This document shows, piece by piece, positions 9,415-17,715 of a stretch of DNA of 56,229 bases; position 1 is the first letter of the stretch, and each line of letters opens with the position of its first letter. The translations under genes and the position numbers were made by a program. The stretch is from Bacteroidales bacterium 6E (lineage in GTDB: Bacteria; Bacteroidota; Bacteroidia; Bacteroidales; Prolixibacteraceae). Under the pieces are notes generated by a model. The model worked only from the letters and a program-made list of their open reading frames with translations, had not been told where the DNA came from and searched no databases. The stretch spans positions 1 to 56,229 of the forward strand of contig DF970678.1 of the NCBI GenBank assembly GCA_001270045.2, given 5' to 3'.

Positions 9415-9723
9415 TTACAGGAAGAATGAACGAAGGATGGTGGCAGCAACAATCAGGAAAATACAGGCACCGAACCAGGCGGCTGCGGTTTTCCCGGTAT
9501 CGGGGTCACCGCTCGAAAACTTTGAATATACTTTTACGCCGCCGATTAAGCCTACTATGGCGCCGATGGCATAGATTAGCTTCGTTGCCGGGTCGAAATA
9601 CGAGGTGACCATACTGGTGGCTTCGGTGATTCCGGCAGAGCCGTCGCCTTGTGCAAACAATGCCAGTACCCAAAATGAAAAGAACAGGGTAAATATGGAT
9701 TTTAATGAATTGATTTTTGCCAT
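9415..9723 (-). CDS. traE: TraE, DUF4134 family pilin-like protein
   Basis: A 102-residue protein with an N-terminal signal/membrane segment (IFTLFFSFWVLALFAQGDG), then GITEATSMVTSYFDPATKLIYAIGAIVGLIGGVKVY and a second hydrophobic stretch ending in RSFFL. This is the VirB2-like DUF4134 family. GDPDTGKTAAAWFGACIF near residue 76 is the family signature. It heads the traE-to-traN gene string. Upstream it is separated from the other early tra genes by the inserted Gabija-like pair. Confidence 0.9.
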   Translation of the reverse strand: MAKINSLKSIFTLFFSFWVLALFAQGDGSAGITEATSMVTSYFDPATKLIYAIGAIVGLIGGVKVYSKFSSGDPDTGKTAAAWFGACIFLIVAATILRSFFL

Positions 9724-10009
9724 AATGATGTTGTTTTTGCTTCCCCGTTGGAAACATGAAGAAGCGGTTTTTACTAATTTTAAATGAAATCTATTGGAGA
9801 GATGTGGTGAGAACCACCGGGTAGAACAGGGCTTTACCCGTAATCTTTTTCCTTCATATTTTTCAGAATTTGGTTCATACTCGGGCAGACTTCTTCCTGC
9901 CTGGAACCAAATCTAAAGGCTTAAATCACTGAAAAATAAAAAGTGGAGTATGTGGAAGTGTGTGTCTGTGTTTGGCGTAAGTAATGGAAAGAGTTTCTAA
10001 GTCTGCTGC
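9724..10009. other. Non-coding junction between traE and the defence pair
   Basis: No credible gene. The segment holds short inverted repeats, among them GGTTCATACTCGGGCAG followed by CTGCCTGGAACC near 9871-9906, and CGGGTAGAACAGGGCTTTACCCG near 9818-9840. Because gajB stops at 10010 and traE starts at 9723, both on the minus strand, this stretch must either carry a promoter for traE onward or be read through from the defence genes. Confidence 0.4.
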
Positions 10010-11746
10010 CTATTTTAGCAAAACGCATTTATCAGTCATTGGCGTCATTAACGTAACATTTCTAATAGCTCTTGTAACGGCGACTCTAAGAAGTCTTTGA
10101 GATTTATATAATTCATTCTTGTCTTCAGGTTTATAGACAATACGACTATTGTAGATCCCTTCATATATTATTACTTCATCAAATTCTTTGCCTTTGGCTT
10201 TATGGATTGTCATTATTTGAATTCCCTTAGGGACAATAGACGTTTTACTGAAATGCTCCTGTAGTAATGCACTCCTCACAAGAGAAATGGCCCCTTTGTA
10301 ATTCCCTCTTTCTCTCCAAAGTTCTGAAAGCCCTGACTGAAGAACAGAACCTTTATGTAAAAGCCTTAAGTAAACCGAATCATGTTCTACGGATTTCAAG
10401 ATATCTGAATTCGATTTCTTTATAATATCTCTGACTAAAATCCAGTCAGATGAAGGATTTCCAGAGAATTGTAGATGAGAACAATCGTGTGAAATAGTAA
10501 TGCAGTCTGTTATTATTTTTGCATTACTACTACCTCGTACTTTTCCCGTATTTAAATAGTCAATCAGGACTTTTGAAAGTTTTAGATCAGCTTGGGTAAT
10601 ATTTCCGGCTCCTTTTCTACCTCTGATATAATCAACTAAATGGTAAATTAAACGATTTTTAATTTCCAAGTCCGCCTCTCCTTGTTCCATCAGACCGGCA
10701 ATGAGGACTGCCGATAACGCAAGAGCTTCTTTTTCTAAGGCAACTTCGTGCTTTAGTATGGGATAAGATTTCCCATTTTTAAGATTCTGCCTTTTTGAAA
10801 GACAATCTGATACTTGAAGCATGAGCTGTTTACTTGGAACTAATATTGCAAGTGACCATTCGCTTGTACCTTTATTAAGCCGCTGCAGGGCTAGTAATAC
10901 CTCCAGTTTTACCTGATTATGAACCTCAGGTATATTTGCATAGTATTTTATACTGACATTTTGATAGGTATTTCCGTTTATATTTCCAGCCAATAAATCA
11001 TTCCCAAACTTTACGATATCAGTACCGCTACTTCGGTTGTTTTCTTTTTCAAAATCGAATATTGACGGATGAAAATCATCAATGTAATCTTTAATTCTTT
11101 TAGGATCAGCGCCTCGAAATTCATATATTCGTTGTTCCGGGTCAGCGAGAGCGATAATTCGACTTCTACTCCCTAACCGCTTTATAAGTAGCCACTCATG
11201 ATAATTTGTATCCTGAAACTCATCTAAGATGATGATGGGATATGTGTCACAATAAATACTAGTCAGAATTCCACTATTATTAAACAGATTCGCAGAGTAT
11301 TCCGCAAACAAGTCAAAATGTAATATCCCTTCTTCCAAAAAGAGTCTTTGCTTTTCTTTTGCTAGTTCCTGATCATCTTTTATTTCAGCTAATTTTGCAG
11401 CGGCATCTGGAGGAGGTAAAAGTTTAATTCTTTTCACGCCATTTAAAAGATAGCCATGAGATTTAAGAATTTCCCAGGTAAATCCGTGATAAGTATTGAT
11501 TTCGATGTTCCGTTTTATGTCTAAATTAAACCCCATTTCTGAGATTTGTTCTTCTACTCGGGATACTGTTGCGCGGGCAAAGCTTAGAAACAAAATTTTT
11601 TGTCCGGATTTAAGTATTTTTTTCTGAATTTCATGTTTTGCTTTTATCAAAGCAATTGTCGTTTTCCCAGACCCAGGTCCTCCAAGTACAAGTAAATTAC
11701 CATCTTGAGATAATAATTTCTGCTTTTGTTCCGACAAATCAAACAC
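10010..11746 (-). CDS. gajB: UvrD-like helicase, GajB of a Gabija-like system
   Basis: A 578-residue superfamily 1 helicase. Visible motifs are Walker A GGPGSGKTT (about 22-30), motif Ia LSFARATVSRVEEQI, Walker B IIILDEFQDTNYHEW (about 168-182), motif III ALADPEQRIYEFRGADP, motif V MTIHKAKGKEFDEVIIYEG (about 508-526) and motif VI VAVTRA (about 552). It lies 16 bases downstream of an OLD-type nuclease gene, which is the defining two-gene layout of Gabija. In that system GajB is thought to sense or process DNA ends and act with GajA. It is longer than the roughly 500 residues of the best known GajB, so a C-terminal or internal extension is likely. The coding sequence is clearly more A/T-rich than the flanking tra genes. 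Confidence 0.85.
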   Translation of the reverse strand: MFDLSEQKQKLLSQDGNLLVLGGPGSGKTTIALIKAKHEIQKKILKSGQKILFLSFARATVSRVEEQISEMGFNLDIKRNIEINTYHGFTWEILKSHGYLLNGVKRIKLLPPPDAAAKLAEIKDDQELAKEKQRLFLEEGILHFDLFAEYSANLFNNSGILTSIYCDTYPIIILDEFQDTNYHEWLLIKRLGSRSRIIALADPEQRIYEFRGADPKRIKDYIDDFHPSIFDFEKENNRSSGTDIVKFGNDLLAGNINGNTYQNVSIKYYANIPEVHNQVKLEVLLALQRLNKGTSEWSLAILVPSKQLMLQVSDCLSKRQNLKNGKSYPILKHEVALEKEALALSAVLIAGLMEQGEADLEIKNRLIYHLVDYIRGRKGAGNITQADLKLSKVLIDYLNTGKVRGSSNAKIITDCITISHDCSHLQFSGNPSSDWILVRDIIKKSNSDILKSVEHDSVYLRLLHKGSVLQSGLSELWRERGNYKGAISLVRSALLQEHFSKTSIVPKGIQIMTIHKAKGKEFDEVIIYEGIYNSRIVYKPEDKNELYKSQRLLRVAVTRAIRNVTLMTPMTDKCVLLK

Positions 11747-11762
11747 GGGTAGAAGTTTAGGG

Positions 11763-13499
11763 TTATTTAATTTTTCTATTGATATCTTTTATTGTAGTTA
11801 CAATAAAATCAGGCATTTCTTTTCTTTTACATCTAAATAGTAATTCTGCTGCATCACCCGAGCCTTTTCTGCCTTTAAGAAATTTGAGCATTAAAGGTTT
11901 TATTTCGTCTCCAGTCATTGAGTCATCAGGTTCTGGTCGAATATGTGTTGGCCAATCTCCCAATTTAACAAGATTAAGCGCATACTTTTTCAAAATTTTT
12001 GTTGAAATCCCATTGATGATTACGTTTTCAAATCCTTTCTCGGGAGCTTCATAGCAATGGTCAACACAAGATTCTATTTTTTCTAAATCCTCTTTTGTCT
12101 GTTGATCAAAAACCGCAAATACTTCTTTCCCCAAATTTCTAAAGTATTCTCCAAATTTCGCTATTGATGAATCTGTTTCCGCATTTATAACAGCTATCCC
12201 TAGAGTATCGAAGTTTCTGTACTTGTCTGGTTTCAGAAGATTCAATTTTTTTGCACAGGCTGGAAAAGAATCGTACTCAGTTCTACCTTCTGCAATTAAT
12301 ACCCTTCGAGCAAGAAGCCCTTCACACAACCGTTTCCGAAACTCTTCACGATAAAATTTTTGTTTAACAGGAGGATTCGCTGATGTACCTCTTAGATTTC
12401 CATCTGATTCTCTTTTTATTACTAATATTTGTTCTGGTGGAAATTCCTCTAATATATACGGTGAATGAGATGTAAAAATGGCTTGTGCCGATTTTTGAAT
12501 AATACTACTTATTATCCTCTTTTGGGTATACGGAGGTATCGCAATTTCAGGCTCTTCCATTGCAAAAATTACGTTTTGTTTTAATTCTGCAATCATTGAA
12601 AGCAAAGTGAGTACTAGTGCATTTATGGTTCCGGTACCCTGATGCTGAAAAGGGGCTGAATACTCCTCTCCTTTACTGTTTTTTGCGCCTGTTCCGATAA
12701 ATACAGTTAATATTTTTCTTAAATGAGAACGTGTCATCTCTGATACCTGTAATTTAGGATTCTCCGCCCACTCGACAGGAACAATTTCTCTTGTGGCTGA
12801 TTGAATGCTTTCCAATATTTCTGAAATTCCAAGCTCGGGATTATCTGCAACTGTCAATTGACGCAATTGACATAATACGTCTTCCCACATTTGTGGCCGA
12901 ATTTCTTTAAGCTTCAAGATAATGTCAAGTAAAGAACCTTTATCAAGACTTAAAGCACGAGAACCAGTTCTTATGGTTCTTAGATAAATGAACCCACATA
13001 ATCGTTTATCACGAGTTCCAAATTTTGGTAGTTCTAATTCATCGCTAATTGGTGAACAAAAAAAAGTATTCCCATAGAAGTCATCTTCCTCTTTATCATA
13101 CCCCCCTTTAAAACAAACTCTTAATGCCGGTTTAACATTCTCATCGTCTGTAACTGACACCGGAGGACTATCAATCAAATCTTTGTCTTCTATATCCCAC
13201 CATTCTAAATGATTACGAAAATGTCTTAGTTGTTCTTCATTTAAATCAATAATTAGTGCTTCTATTTCTATAATGATGCTATTCTCTGCTGGACCGATAT
13301 AATCTCCGGCGTAAAAATCATGTTCATCTATTACGGGATATCGTGATAACCTTTCAGGACCCAAGACGAGGTCGATAGCCTCAATAATGGTTGACTTTCC
13401 AACATTATTATCACCAACTATTACAGTATGGCCATTGAAAATTAATTCAGCATTTTTTATCCCTCTGAAATTTTTTATTGATAAAGATTCTATTTTCAT
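11763..13499 (-). CDS. gajA: OLD-family ATPase/TOPRIM nuclease, GajA of a Gabija-like system
   Basis: A 578-residue protein, about the length of characterised GajA. The N-terminal ABC-type ATPase has SLSIKNFRGIKNAEL and Walker A GDNNVGKST (about 29-37), with NVIFAMEEPEIAIPP (Walker B region, about 306-320) and a TSHSPYILEEF switch. The C-terminal TOPRIM nuclease starts RRVLIAEGRTEYDSF (about 397-411). At the second TOPRIM motif I read FAVFDQQT (about 462-469) in place of the common DxD, so one acidic residue may be replaced and metal binding should be checked. GajA nucleases nick specific DNA sites and act against phages together with GajB. A class 2 OLD nuclease of other function is the alternative. 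The 107-base A/T-rich region upstream probably contains its own promoter. Confidence 0.85.
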   Translation of the reverse strand: MKIESLSIKNFRGIKNAELIFNGHTVIVGDNNVGKSTIIEAIDLVLGPERLSRYPVIDEHDFYAGDYIGPAENSIIIEIEALIIDLNEEQLRHFRNHLEWWDIEDKDLIDSPPVSVTDDENVKPALRVCFKGGYDKEEDDFYGNTFFCSPISDELELPKFGTRDKRLCGFIYLRTIRTGSRALSLDKGSLLDIILKLKEIRPQMWEDVLCQLRQLTVADNPELGISEILESIQSATREIVPVEWAENPKLQVSEMTRSHLRKILTVFIGTGAKNSKGEEYSAPFQHQGTGTINALVLTLLSMIAELKQNVIFAMEEPEIAIPPYTQKRIISSIIQKSAQAIFTSHSPYILEEFPPEQILVIKRESDGNLRGTSANPPVKQKFYREEFRKRLCEGLLARRVLIAEGRTEYDSFPACAKKLNLLKPDKYRNFDTLGIAVINAETDSSIAKFGEYFRNLGKEVFAVFDQQTKEDLEKIESCVDHCYEAPEKGFENVIINGISTKILKKYALNLVKLGDWPTHIRPEPDDSMTGDEIKPLMLKFLKGRKGSGDAAELLFRCKRKEMPDFIVTTIKDINRKIK

Positions 13500-13606
13500 A
13501 AGAAAGTCTGGTTTAAATCAGGCGTATTTTATTGACACATAAATTATTAGTGCGATTATAAATCTTTAATAAAAGTAATAATATTTTGGATTTATTTTTC
13601 TTGTTG

Positions 13607-14161
13607 TCAAGTATATTGCTCAATATTAAATTCATTAACCCTATCATCCGACCTGACCGCATTTGCATTCTGTGCCAACTTTCCCAAGTGCAAATCAATT
13701 AACTCCACAATCCGCTTTTGATAAGCCGGAGATGAATAAGCCATTTGTTCAACCCAATGGGTATTGTCGTTTTCGTGAAGCAGCTTTCCAGTTTTGGCTG
13801 CATTTTGTGGTTCTATGCTGCCAACTTCATTAACCACTTCCATCATTTCTTCAAACGTGAGGTCAGAAAAAGATTCCGCAGGAAGCCCAAGTTGTTCCAA
13901 CTCTTCCTGCTCCTCAACAGAACTTATATCCGGCTCGTATTCCAGCGGCACTTCAATATCCATTTTACCCGATGAGTCGGCTTCTGATACAGAACTTTTC
14001 CCGACTGTCAGAACAAATGTACTTTTGCCAACAATTCCTTCCGGGATGTTTTTCTGTCGTGTATTTTCTCTTTCAACGGATGCTGTTCCGGTTTTACGCC
14101 ATCCTTTCAGCAAAAGGATGATAAGAACCAGTATTGCGGTAATTAGAATAAATCCAGCCAT
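13607..14161 (-). CDS. Membrane-anchored tra-operon protein (TraD-like position)
   Basis: A 184-residue protein with one N-terminal membrane helix (FILITAILVLIILLLKGW), then a low-complexity acidic region (EYEPDISSVEEQEELEQLG) and a helical C-terminus (SSPAYQKRIVELIDLHLGKL). Its place between the DUF3408 protein and traE, and its layout, suit the poorly conserved TraC/TraD-type proteins of Bacteroides conjugative transposons. No catalytic motif is seen. It lies 17 bases downstream of the DUF3408 gene. Confidence 0.55.
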   Translation of the reverse strand: MAGFILITAILVLIILLLKGWRKTGTASVERENTRQKNIPEGIVGKSTFVLTVGKSSVSEADSSGKMDIEVPLEYEPDISSVEEQEELEQLGLPAESFSDLTFEEMMEVVNEVGSIEPQNAAKTGKLLHENDNTHWVEQMAYSSPAYQKRIVELIDLHLGKLAQNANAVRSDDRVNEFNIEQYT

Positions 14162-14178
14162 GTCAAACTGTTTTGGGG

Positions 14179-14547
14179 TTAAAAAATATCCTTATTCTTT
14201 TCGTTGTACAGTTTGACAATCTCCTCCTGAAAGTCTTCAAAATGCTGGCTCAGAACATTGTCAACATAATTGAAAATCGAGATTTCATCGTTGCCAATAA
14301 CACGCACAATCTTTTGAATCCGCTCGTGGTATTCCTGCCGGATGGGAACATGTTTGCCAAACCGTGCTTTGCTGTCGGTTTGCCGGATAAAAACAGACAA
14401 GTAGCCGATAGAAACTTCCGTCTTTTTAGCCTTTACCTTACTCGTAGCTTTCTCAGGTTTTTGCTCTGTGGTCTGTTGGCTGTTCTGAATGGTCGAAATC
14501 AAATAAGCTTCGTCAATCTCTTCCGGGTTATATTGTTTTCGTGCCAT
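14179..14547 (-). CDS. DUF3408 family protein (TraB/TraC-like)
   Basis: A 122-residue protein. The start is taken at ATG 14547 (MARKQYNPEEIDEAYLIS), 4 bases after the parA stop, rather than 15 codons further upstream inside parA. The C-terminal half (GKHVPIRQEYHERIQKIVRV, then ISIFNYVDNVLSQHFEDF) is the DUF3408 domain with ribbon-helix-helix-like character, found right after parA in Bacteroides conjugative transposons. A DNA-binding or partition-accessory role is inferred from this position. Confidence 0.8.
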   Translation of the reverse strand: MARKQYNPEEIDEAYLISTIQNSQQTTEQKPEKATSKVKAKKTEVSIGYLSVFIRQTDSKARFGKHVPIRQEYHERIQKIVRVIGNDEISIFNYVDNVLSQHFEDFQEEIVKLYNEKNKDIF

Positions 14548-14551
14548 GATT

Positions 14552-15313
14552 TTACTGTTTAATTGTTTGCAGAATTTCCGTGGCCAGCGCATCGAGGTTA
14601 CTGCCTTTCAGTAAAGTGCTATGGGCAGGAAACAAAGTAGAACGAAAAACCGGTTTGTGCCCCGAGGTAAGTTCACGCCGGAAACGTTTCGAATCGGGAA
14701 CAAAAGTTTTCAGGATATTCAGGCCCAGTTCCCCAATCACATTTTCATAAACTTCATAGAGTTCGCTTTTCTCCCGTCCGTCCACCATATTCCAGATCAG
14801 GTACAGCCCTTTGATGTTGCTTTTCCCAACACTTACCAGGTTTTCGTTCAGCATGGAAGCAAATTTTAAGGTGCTCTCCAGTACCACCCTGTCAGCGCTG
14901 ACGGGAGAAAAGATATAGTCCATTCCGGCCAGTGTTTTTACAACGCCCTTGCTGTTCAGTGTTCCGGGAAGGTCGAAAAAAATAATGTCGGGGTGATTGG
15001 CCGCTTTGTCAATCAATTTCCCGGCGGTTGCTATGGCATTTTCCGGCAGACTCTTCTCAACCGGATAGGCTTTCCGCTTCAGCGCGGTAAACTGCTCATA
15101 AGCCATCTGCTTGTAATAGTTGTCCTTCATCACCTGATCCATATCGCGCTGGCGCATTTCAGCAATGCTATGCTGCGGATAATCGCAATCCACAACGGCA
15201 ATTTCCAATCCCAGCACATAATGCAGATAGCTCGACATTAAAATAGTAAAAGCCGATTTGCCCACGCCTCCTTTTTGAGTGCTGAAGGCAATAAATAATG
15301 TTTCCTTTTCCAT
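14552..15313 (-). CDS. traA: ParA/MinD-family ATPase (TraA)
   Basis: A 253-residue ParA-type ATPase with a deviant Walker A FSTQKGGVGKSAFTI (about 10-24), Walker A' AVVDCDYPQHSI (about 39-50) and Walker B DIIFFDLPGTL (about 109-119). It is first in the minus-strand operon, where Bacteroides elements carry TraA, and may help maintain or position the excised element. It is divergent from mobA, with the candidate oriT and a repeat-bearing leader between them. Confidence 0.9.
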   Translation of the reverse strand: MEKETLFIAFSTQKGGVGKSAFTILMSSYLHYVLGLEIAVVDCDYPQHSIAEMRQRDMDQVMKDNYYKQMAYEQFTALKRKAYPVEKSLPENAIATAGKLIDKAANHPDIIFFDLPGTLNSKGVVKTLAGMDYIFSPVSADRVVLESTLKFASMLNENLVSVGKSNIKGLYLIWNMVDGREKSELYEVYENVIGELGLNILKTFVPDSKRFRRELTSGHKPVFRSTLFPAHSTLLKGSNLDALATEILQTIKQ

Positions 15314-15833
15314 GATGTTTATTTTATTGGTTAATCATGTTATCGTTCTTTCGTTTGTCTTTTCGACTAATCATTTCATTGGCTAATCAATTAAATATCA
15401 GAGTAACCGATAAAATGCCTGTTTAAACATTTAATTGTTTAAGCGTTCCAACGTTTAAATACTTCAGCGAACCTATCTTCAATTATTGCGGTCATCGAAT
15501 AGTTAAATCAATGAGCTCCTGAACGCATAATTCCTCAATTGAAAGAATAAATAACCCCTTATTTGTCCGTCTGAATATTCGCTGTTTCATTCCACTAATC
15601 AAGGTTTTGTGTCTGCAAATGAAGAGATAAAACCCATCGGAAATCCAGCTTAAAATTGACTGGCACTGTTTGGCGTTAACTGTCTGCTTTTGGCGTTTTT
15701 CGGGATACTTACCAATCAAACCACTCCCCATACCTTTGCCATCAGTAAAAATTTGAATTGAGAAATGAGCTGAAACGATGCGACGGCAAGCATTAAAAAA
15801 TCAGCAACGCTAAAAGAGCGTGCACAGGCACAC
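15314..15833. promoter_or_regulatory. parA leader with direct repeats
   Basis: No convincing gene. A 12-base direct repeat, ATTGGYTAATCA, occurs at 15326-15337 and 15378-15389, just upstream of parA. A third TAATCA lies near 15368. Runs of GTTTAA occur at 15421-15470. These could be binding sites for parA autoregulation or partition. TTTGGCGTT recurs near 15668 and 15691. Function is inferred from position only. Confidence 0.35.
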
Positions 15834-15926
15834 GGCAAGTTGTGTTTTGAGGTCCTCAAAACGTTTTCAGTGCCTGAAAACCACTTGCCCCGTTGGGGAA
15901 AATCACCTTCCGAAGTCGGTGATTTT
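15834..15926. other. Candidate origin of transfer (oriT): nested palindromes
   Basis: Four perfect inverted repeats are packed in 93 bases. They are GTTTTGAGG-T-CCTCAAAAC (15844-15862), GTTTTCAG-TGC-CTGAAAAC (15863-15881), CCCC-GTT-GGGG (15888-15898) and AAAATCACC/GGTGATTTT (15899-15926). The first two are enclosed by GGCAAGT (15834-15840) and ACTTGCC (15883-15889), giving a three-way-junction shape. It lies 39 bases upstream of mobA, between divergent operons, where Bacteroides elements keep oriT. The nick site is not identifiable by eye. Confidence 0.6.
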
Positions 15927-15964
15927 GATAAGCATTTTTGTAAACGAGTAAAGCCATAAAACAG

Positions 15965-16399
15965 ATGCCAATGACAAGCGAAAACAGAGAAAAACACAAA
16001 GGCGGACGGAAGCAGAAAGCAGACCCGCGCATCCACCGCTACTCGATCAACCTGAACGATGAAGACAACGCCCGGTTCTTATCGCTGTTTGAAGCTTCAG
16101 GAATGAAAATTAAAGCCCATTTTATCACGGTCTGCCTGTTTGAGAAGCAGGTGAAGGTGGTGAAAATCGACAAAGGAACATCTGATTTTTACATGCGCCT
16201 GACCAACTTTTATGGCCAGTTCCGGGCAATCGGCGTGAATTATAACCAGGTGACCAAAGCCATCAAGAACAATTTTTCGGAGAAAAAAGCAACGGTATTT
16301 TTAGGCCAACTGGAAAAAGCAACTCTGGAACTGGTGGCAATAAACAAGCAGGTGATGGACTTAACCCACGAATTTGAGGAAAAATGGTTGCAAAAATAA
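15965..16399 (+). CDS. mobA: MobA-like relaxosome accessory protein
   Basis: A 144-residue basic protein with an N-terminal KHKGGRKQKADPRIHRYSIN segment that looks like a ribbon-helix-helix DNA-binding start, then a helical body (LTNFYGQFRAIGVNYNQVTK). This is the Bacteroides MobA/MobC-type accessory protein that binds oriT and helps the relaxase. A second ATG 6 bases downstream could also serve as start. The 3' end overlaps the relaxase gene by 16 bases. Confidence 0.82.
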   Translation: MPMTSENREKHKGGRKQKADPRIHRYSINLNDEDNARFLSLFEASGMKIKAHFITVCLFEKQVKVVKIDKGTSDFYMRLTNFYGQFRAIGVNYNQVTKAIKNNFSEKKATVFLGQLEKATLELVAINKQVMDLTHEFEEKWLQK

Positions 16400-17715
16400 G
16401 TTCGGGAAGTTCGCTGTACAGCGCCCTGGCATACAACCATCAAAAAGTAAATGCGGGTTGCGCCAAGGTGATTTTCACCAATAACATGGTGGAACCCCAA
16501 GATGGCAACTTCAGTATCGGGATTTGTACAGGTTCGTTCGAGCCTTATTTACTAGCCAACCAAAGAACAGAAAATCCGGTTATCCACATCTCTTTAAACC
16601 CTGACCCAAAGGACAAATTAAGCGATGAACAGTTGGCTCAAATTGCGGAGGAATACATGCAAAAGCTGGGTTACGGGAATCAGCCTTTTGTTGTTTACAA
16701 ACACGAGGACATCGACCGCCACCACATCCATATTGTTTCAGTCAAGGTGGATGAAACCGGAAAGATGATTCGCGACAATTTTCAACATCGTTTATCCATG
16801 CGGATTTGCCGTGATTTGGAACGGAAATACGGACTGGTTCCGGCCAATGAAAAGCAAAAAGCAGAAGGTTATTCGTTAAAGGCCATTGACTCGAAGAAAG
16901 GCAATGTCAAACAGCAAATCGCCAATGTAGTCCGGGCAGCATCACAATCCTGGCATTTTCAATCCTTCAACGAATACAAGGCTTTGCTTTCCACCTATAA
17001 CGTGCATGTTGCCGAAGTAAAAGGAGAACACGGTGGAAAACTGTACACCGGAATTGTATATGCTGCATTGAACGAAAAAGGTGAAGTTTTCGGGACACCC
17101 ATAAAATCGTCAAAGTTTGGAAAACAGGCCGGAAATGAAGCCATTCAGAAACGGATAGAAAAATCGAAAGAGCTTATCAAAACCAATAACCTCAAAGAAA
17201 GCCCGAAAGCTATTATCACAAAAGCGTTGGAAACCTGCAAAAGCAGAGCCGATTTTGAAAAGCAACTTTTGAAAAACCAGATTTCAGTTTTGTTCCGCGA
17301 AAACGAATCGGGGCGTATTTATGGTGTGACCTTTATCGACCACCGGCAAAAATTTGTTTTTAACGGCTCCCGTCTGGACAAGGAATTTTCTGCCAATGCC
17401 TTAGAACAAAGATTTAACGAGGAAAAACACAGTTCAGATCAGGAAAAGTCGCCGGAATTTACACTGCCTCAATCCACTTTTGCTTCGGATTCAACGCTTG
17501 AAAATTTATTCGGGTTATTAAATATCGAAAGCCGTGGTGAGAATCCTGAAGAGGAAGCCTTTATCCGAAGAATGAAGCGAAAGAGAAGAAAAAAAACGAA
17601 AACTGTAAGCCATGCAAAACGAAGACGATGTACGAAGCCTTGCCAAAATAATCGAATTGATACGGGGTGTCAGCATTCTAATCCTGATCATTCACATCTA
17701 CTGGTTTTGTTATGA
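16384..17715 (+). CDS. mobB: Relaxase/mobilization nuclease (MobB type), 3' end apparently frameshifted
   Basis: A 443-residue relaxase. The N-terminal domain has the metal-binding histidine cluster YKHEDIDRHHIHIVSVKVD (about 103-121); the catalytic tyrosine is likely near the N-terminus (SLYSALAYNHQKV, about 10-22). It nicks oriT and leads the strand during transfer. The C-terminus is odd: after EEEAFIRRMKRKRRKK it runs 25-30 further residues in a frame that overlaps mobC by 104 bases. The A8 run at 17589-17596 explains this: with seven A the protein would end RKKRKL and stop just before the mobC ATG at 17612. An indel in the A run (biological or sequencing) or frameshifting is likely. Confidence 0.88.
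   Translation: MVAKISSGSSLYSALAYNHQKVNAGCAKVIFTNNMVEPQDGNFSIGICTGSFEPYLLANQRTENPVIHISLNPDPKDKLSDEQLAQIAEEYMQKLGYGNQPFVVYKHEDIDRHHIHIVSVKVDETGKMIRDNFQHRLSMRICRDLERKYGLVPANEKQKAEGYSLKAIDSKKGNVKQQIANVVRAASQSWHFQSFNEYKALLSTYNVHVAEVKGEHGGKLYTGIVYAALNEKGEVFGTPIKSSKFGKQAGNEAIQKRIEKSKELIKTNNLKESPKAIITKALETCKSRADFEKQLLKNQISVLFRENESGRIYGVTFIDHRQKFVFNGSRLDKEFSANALEQRFNEEKHSSDQEKSPEFTLPQSTFASDSTLENLFGLLNIESRGENPEEEAFIRRMKRKRRKKTKTVSHAKRRRCTKPCQNNRIDTGCQHSNPDHSHLLVLL

Noticed and set aside
15492-16036. Minus-strand frames around the candidate oriT
   Set aside because: They cross the palindromes and the mobA start and have no family features.
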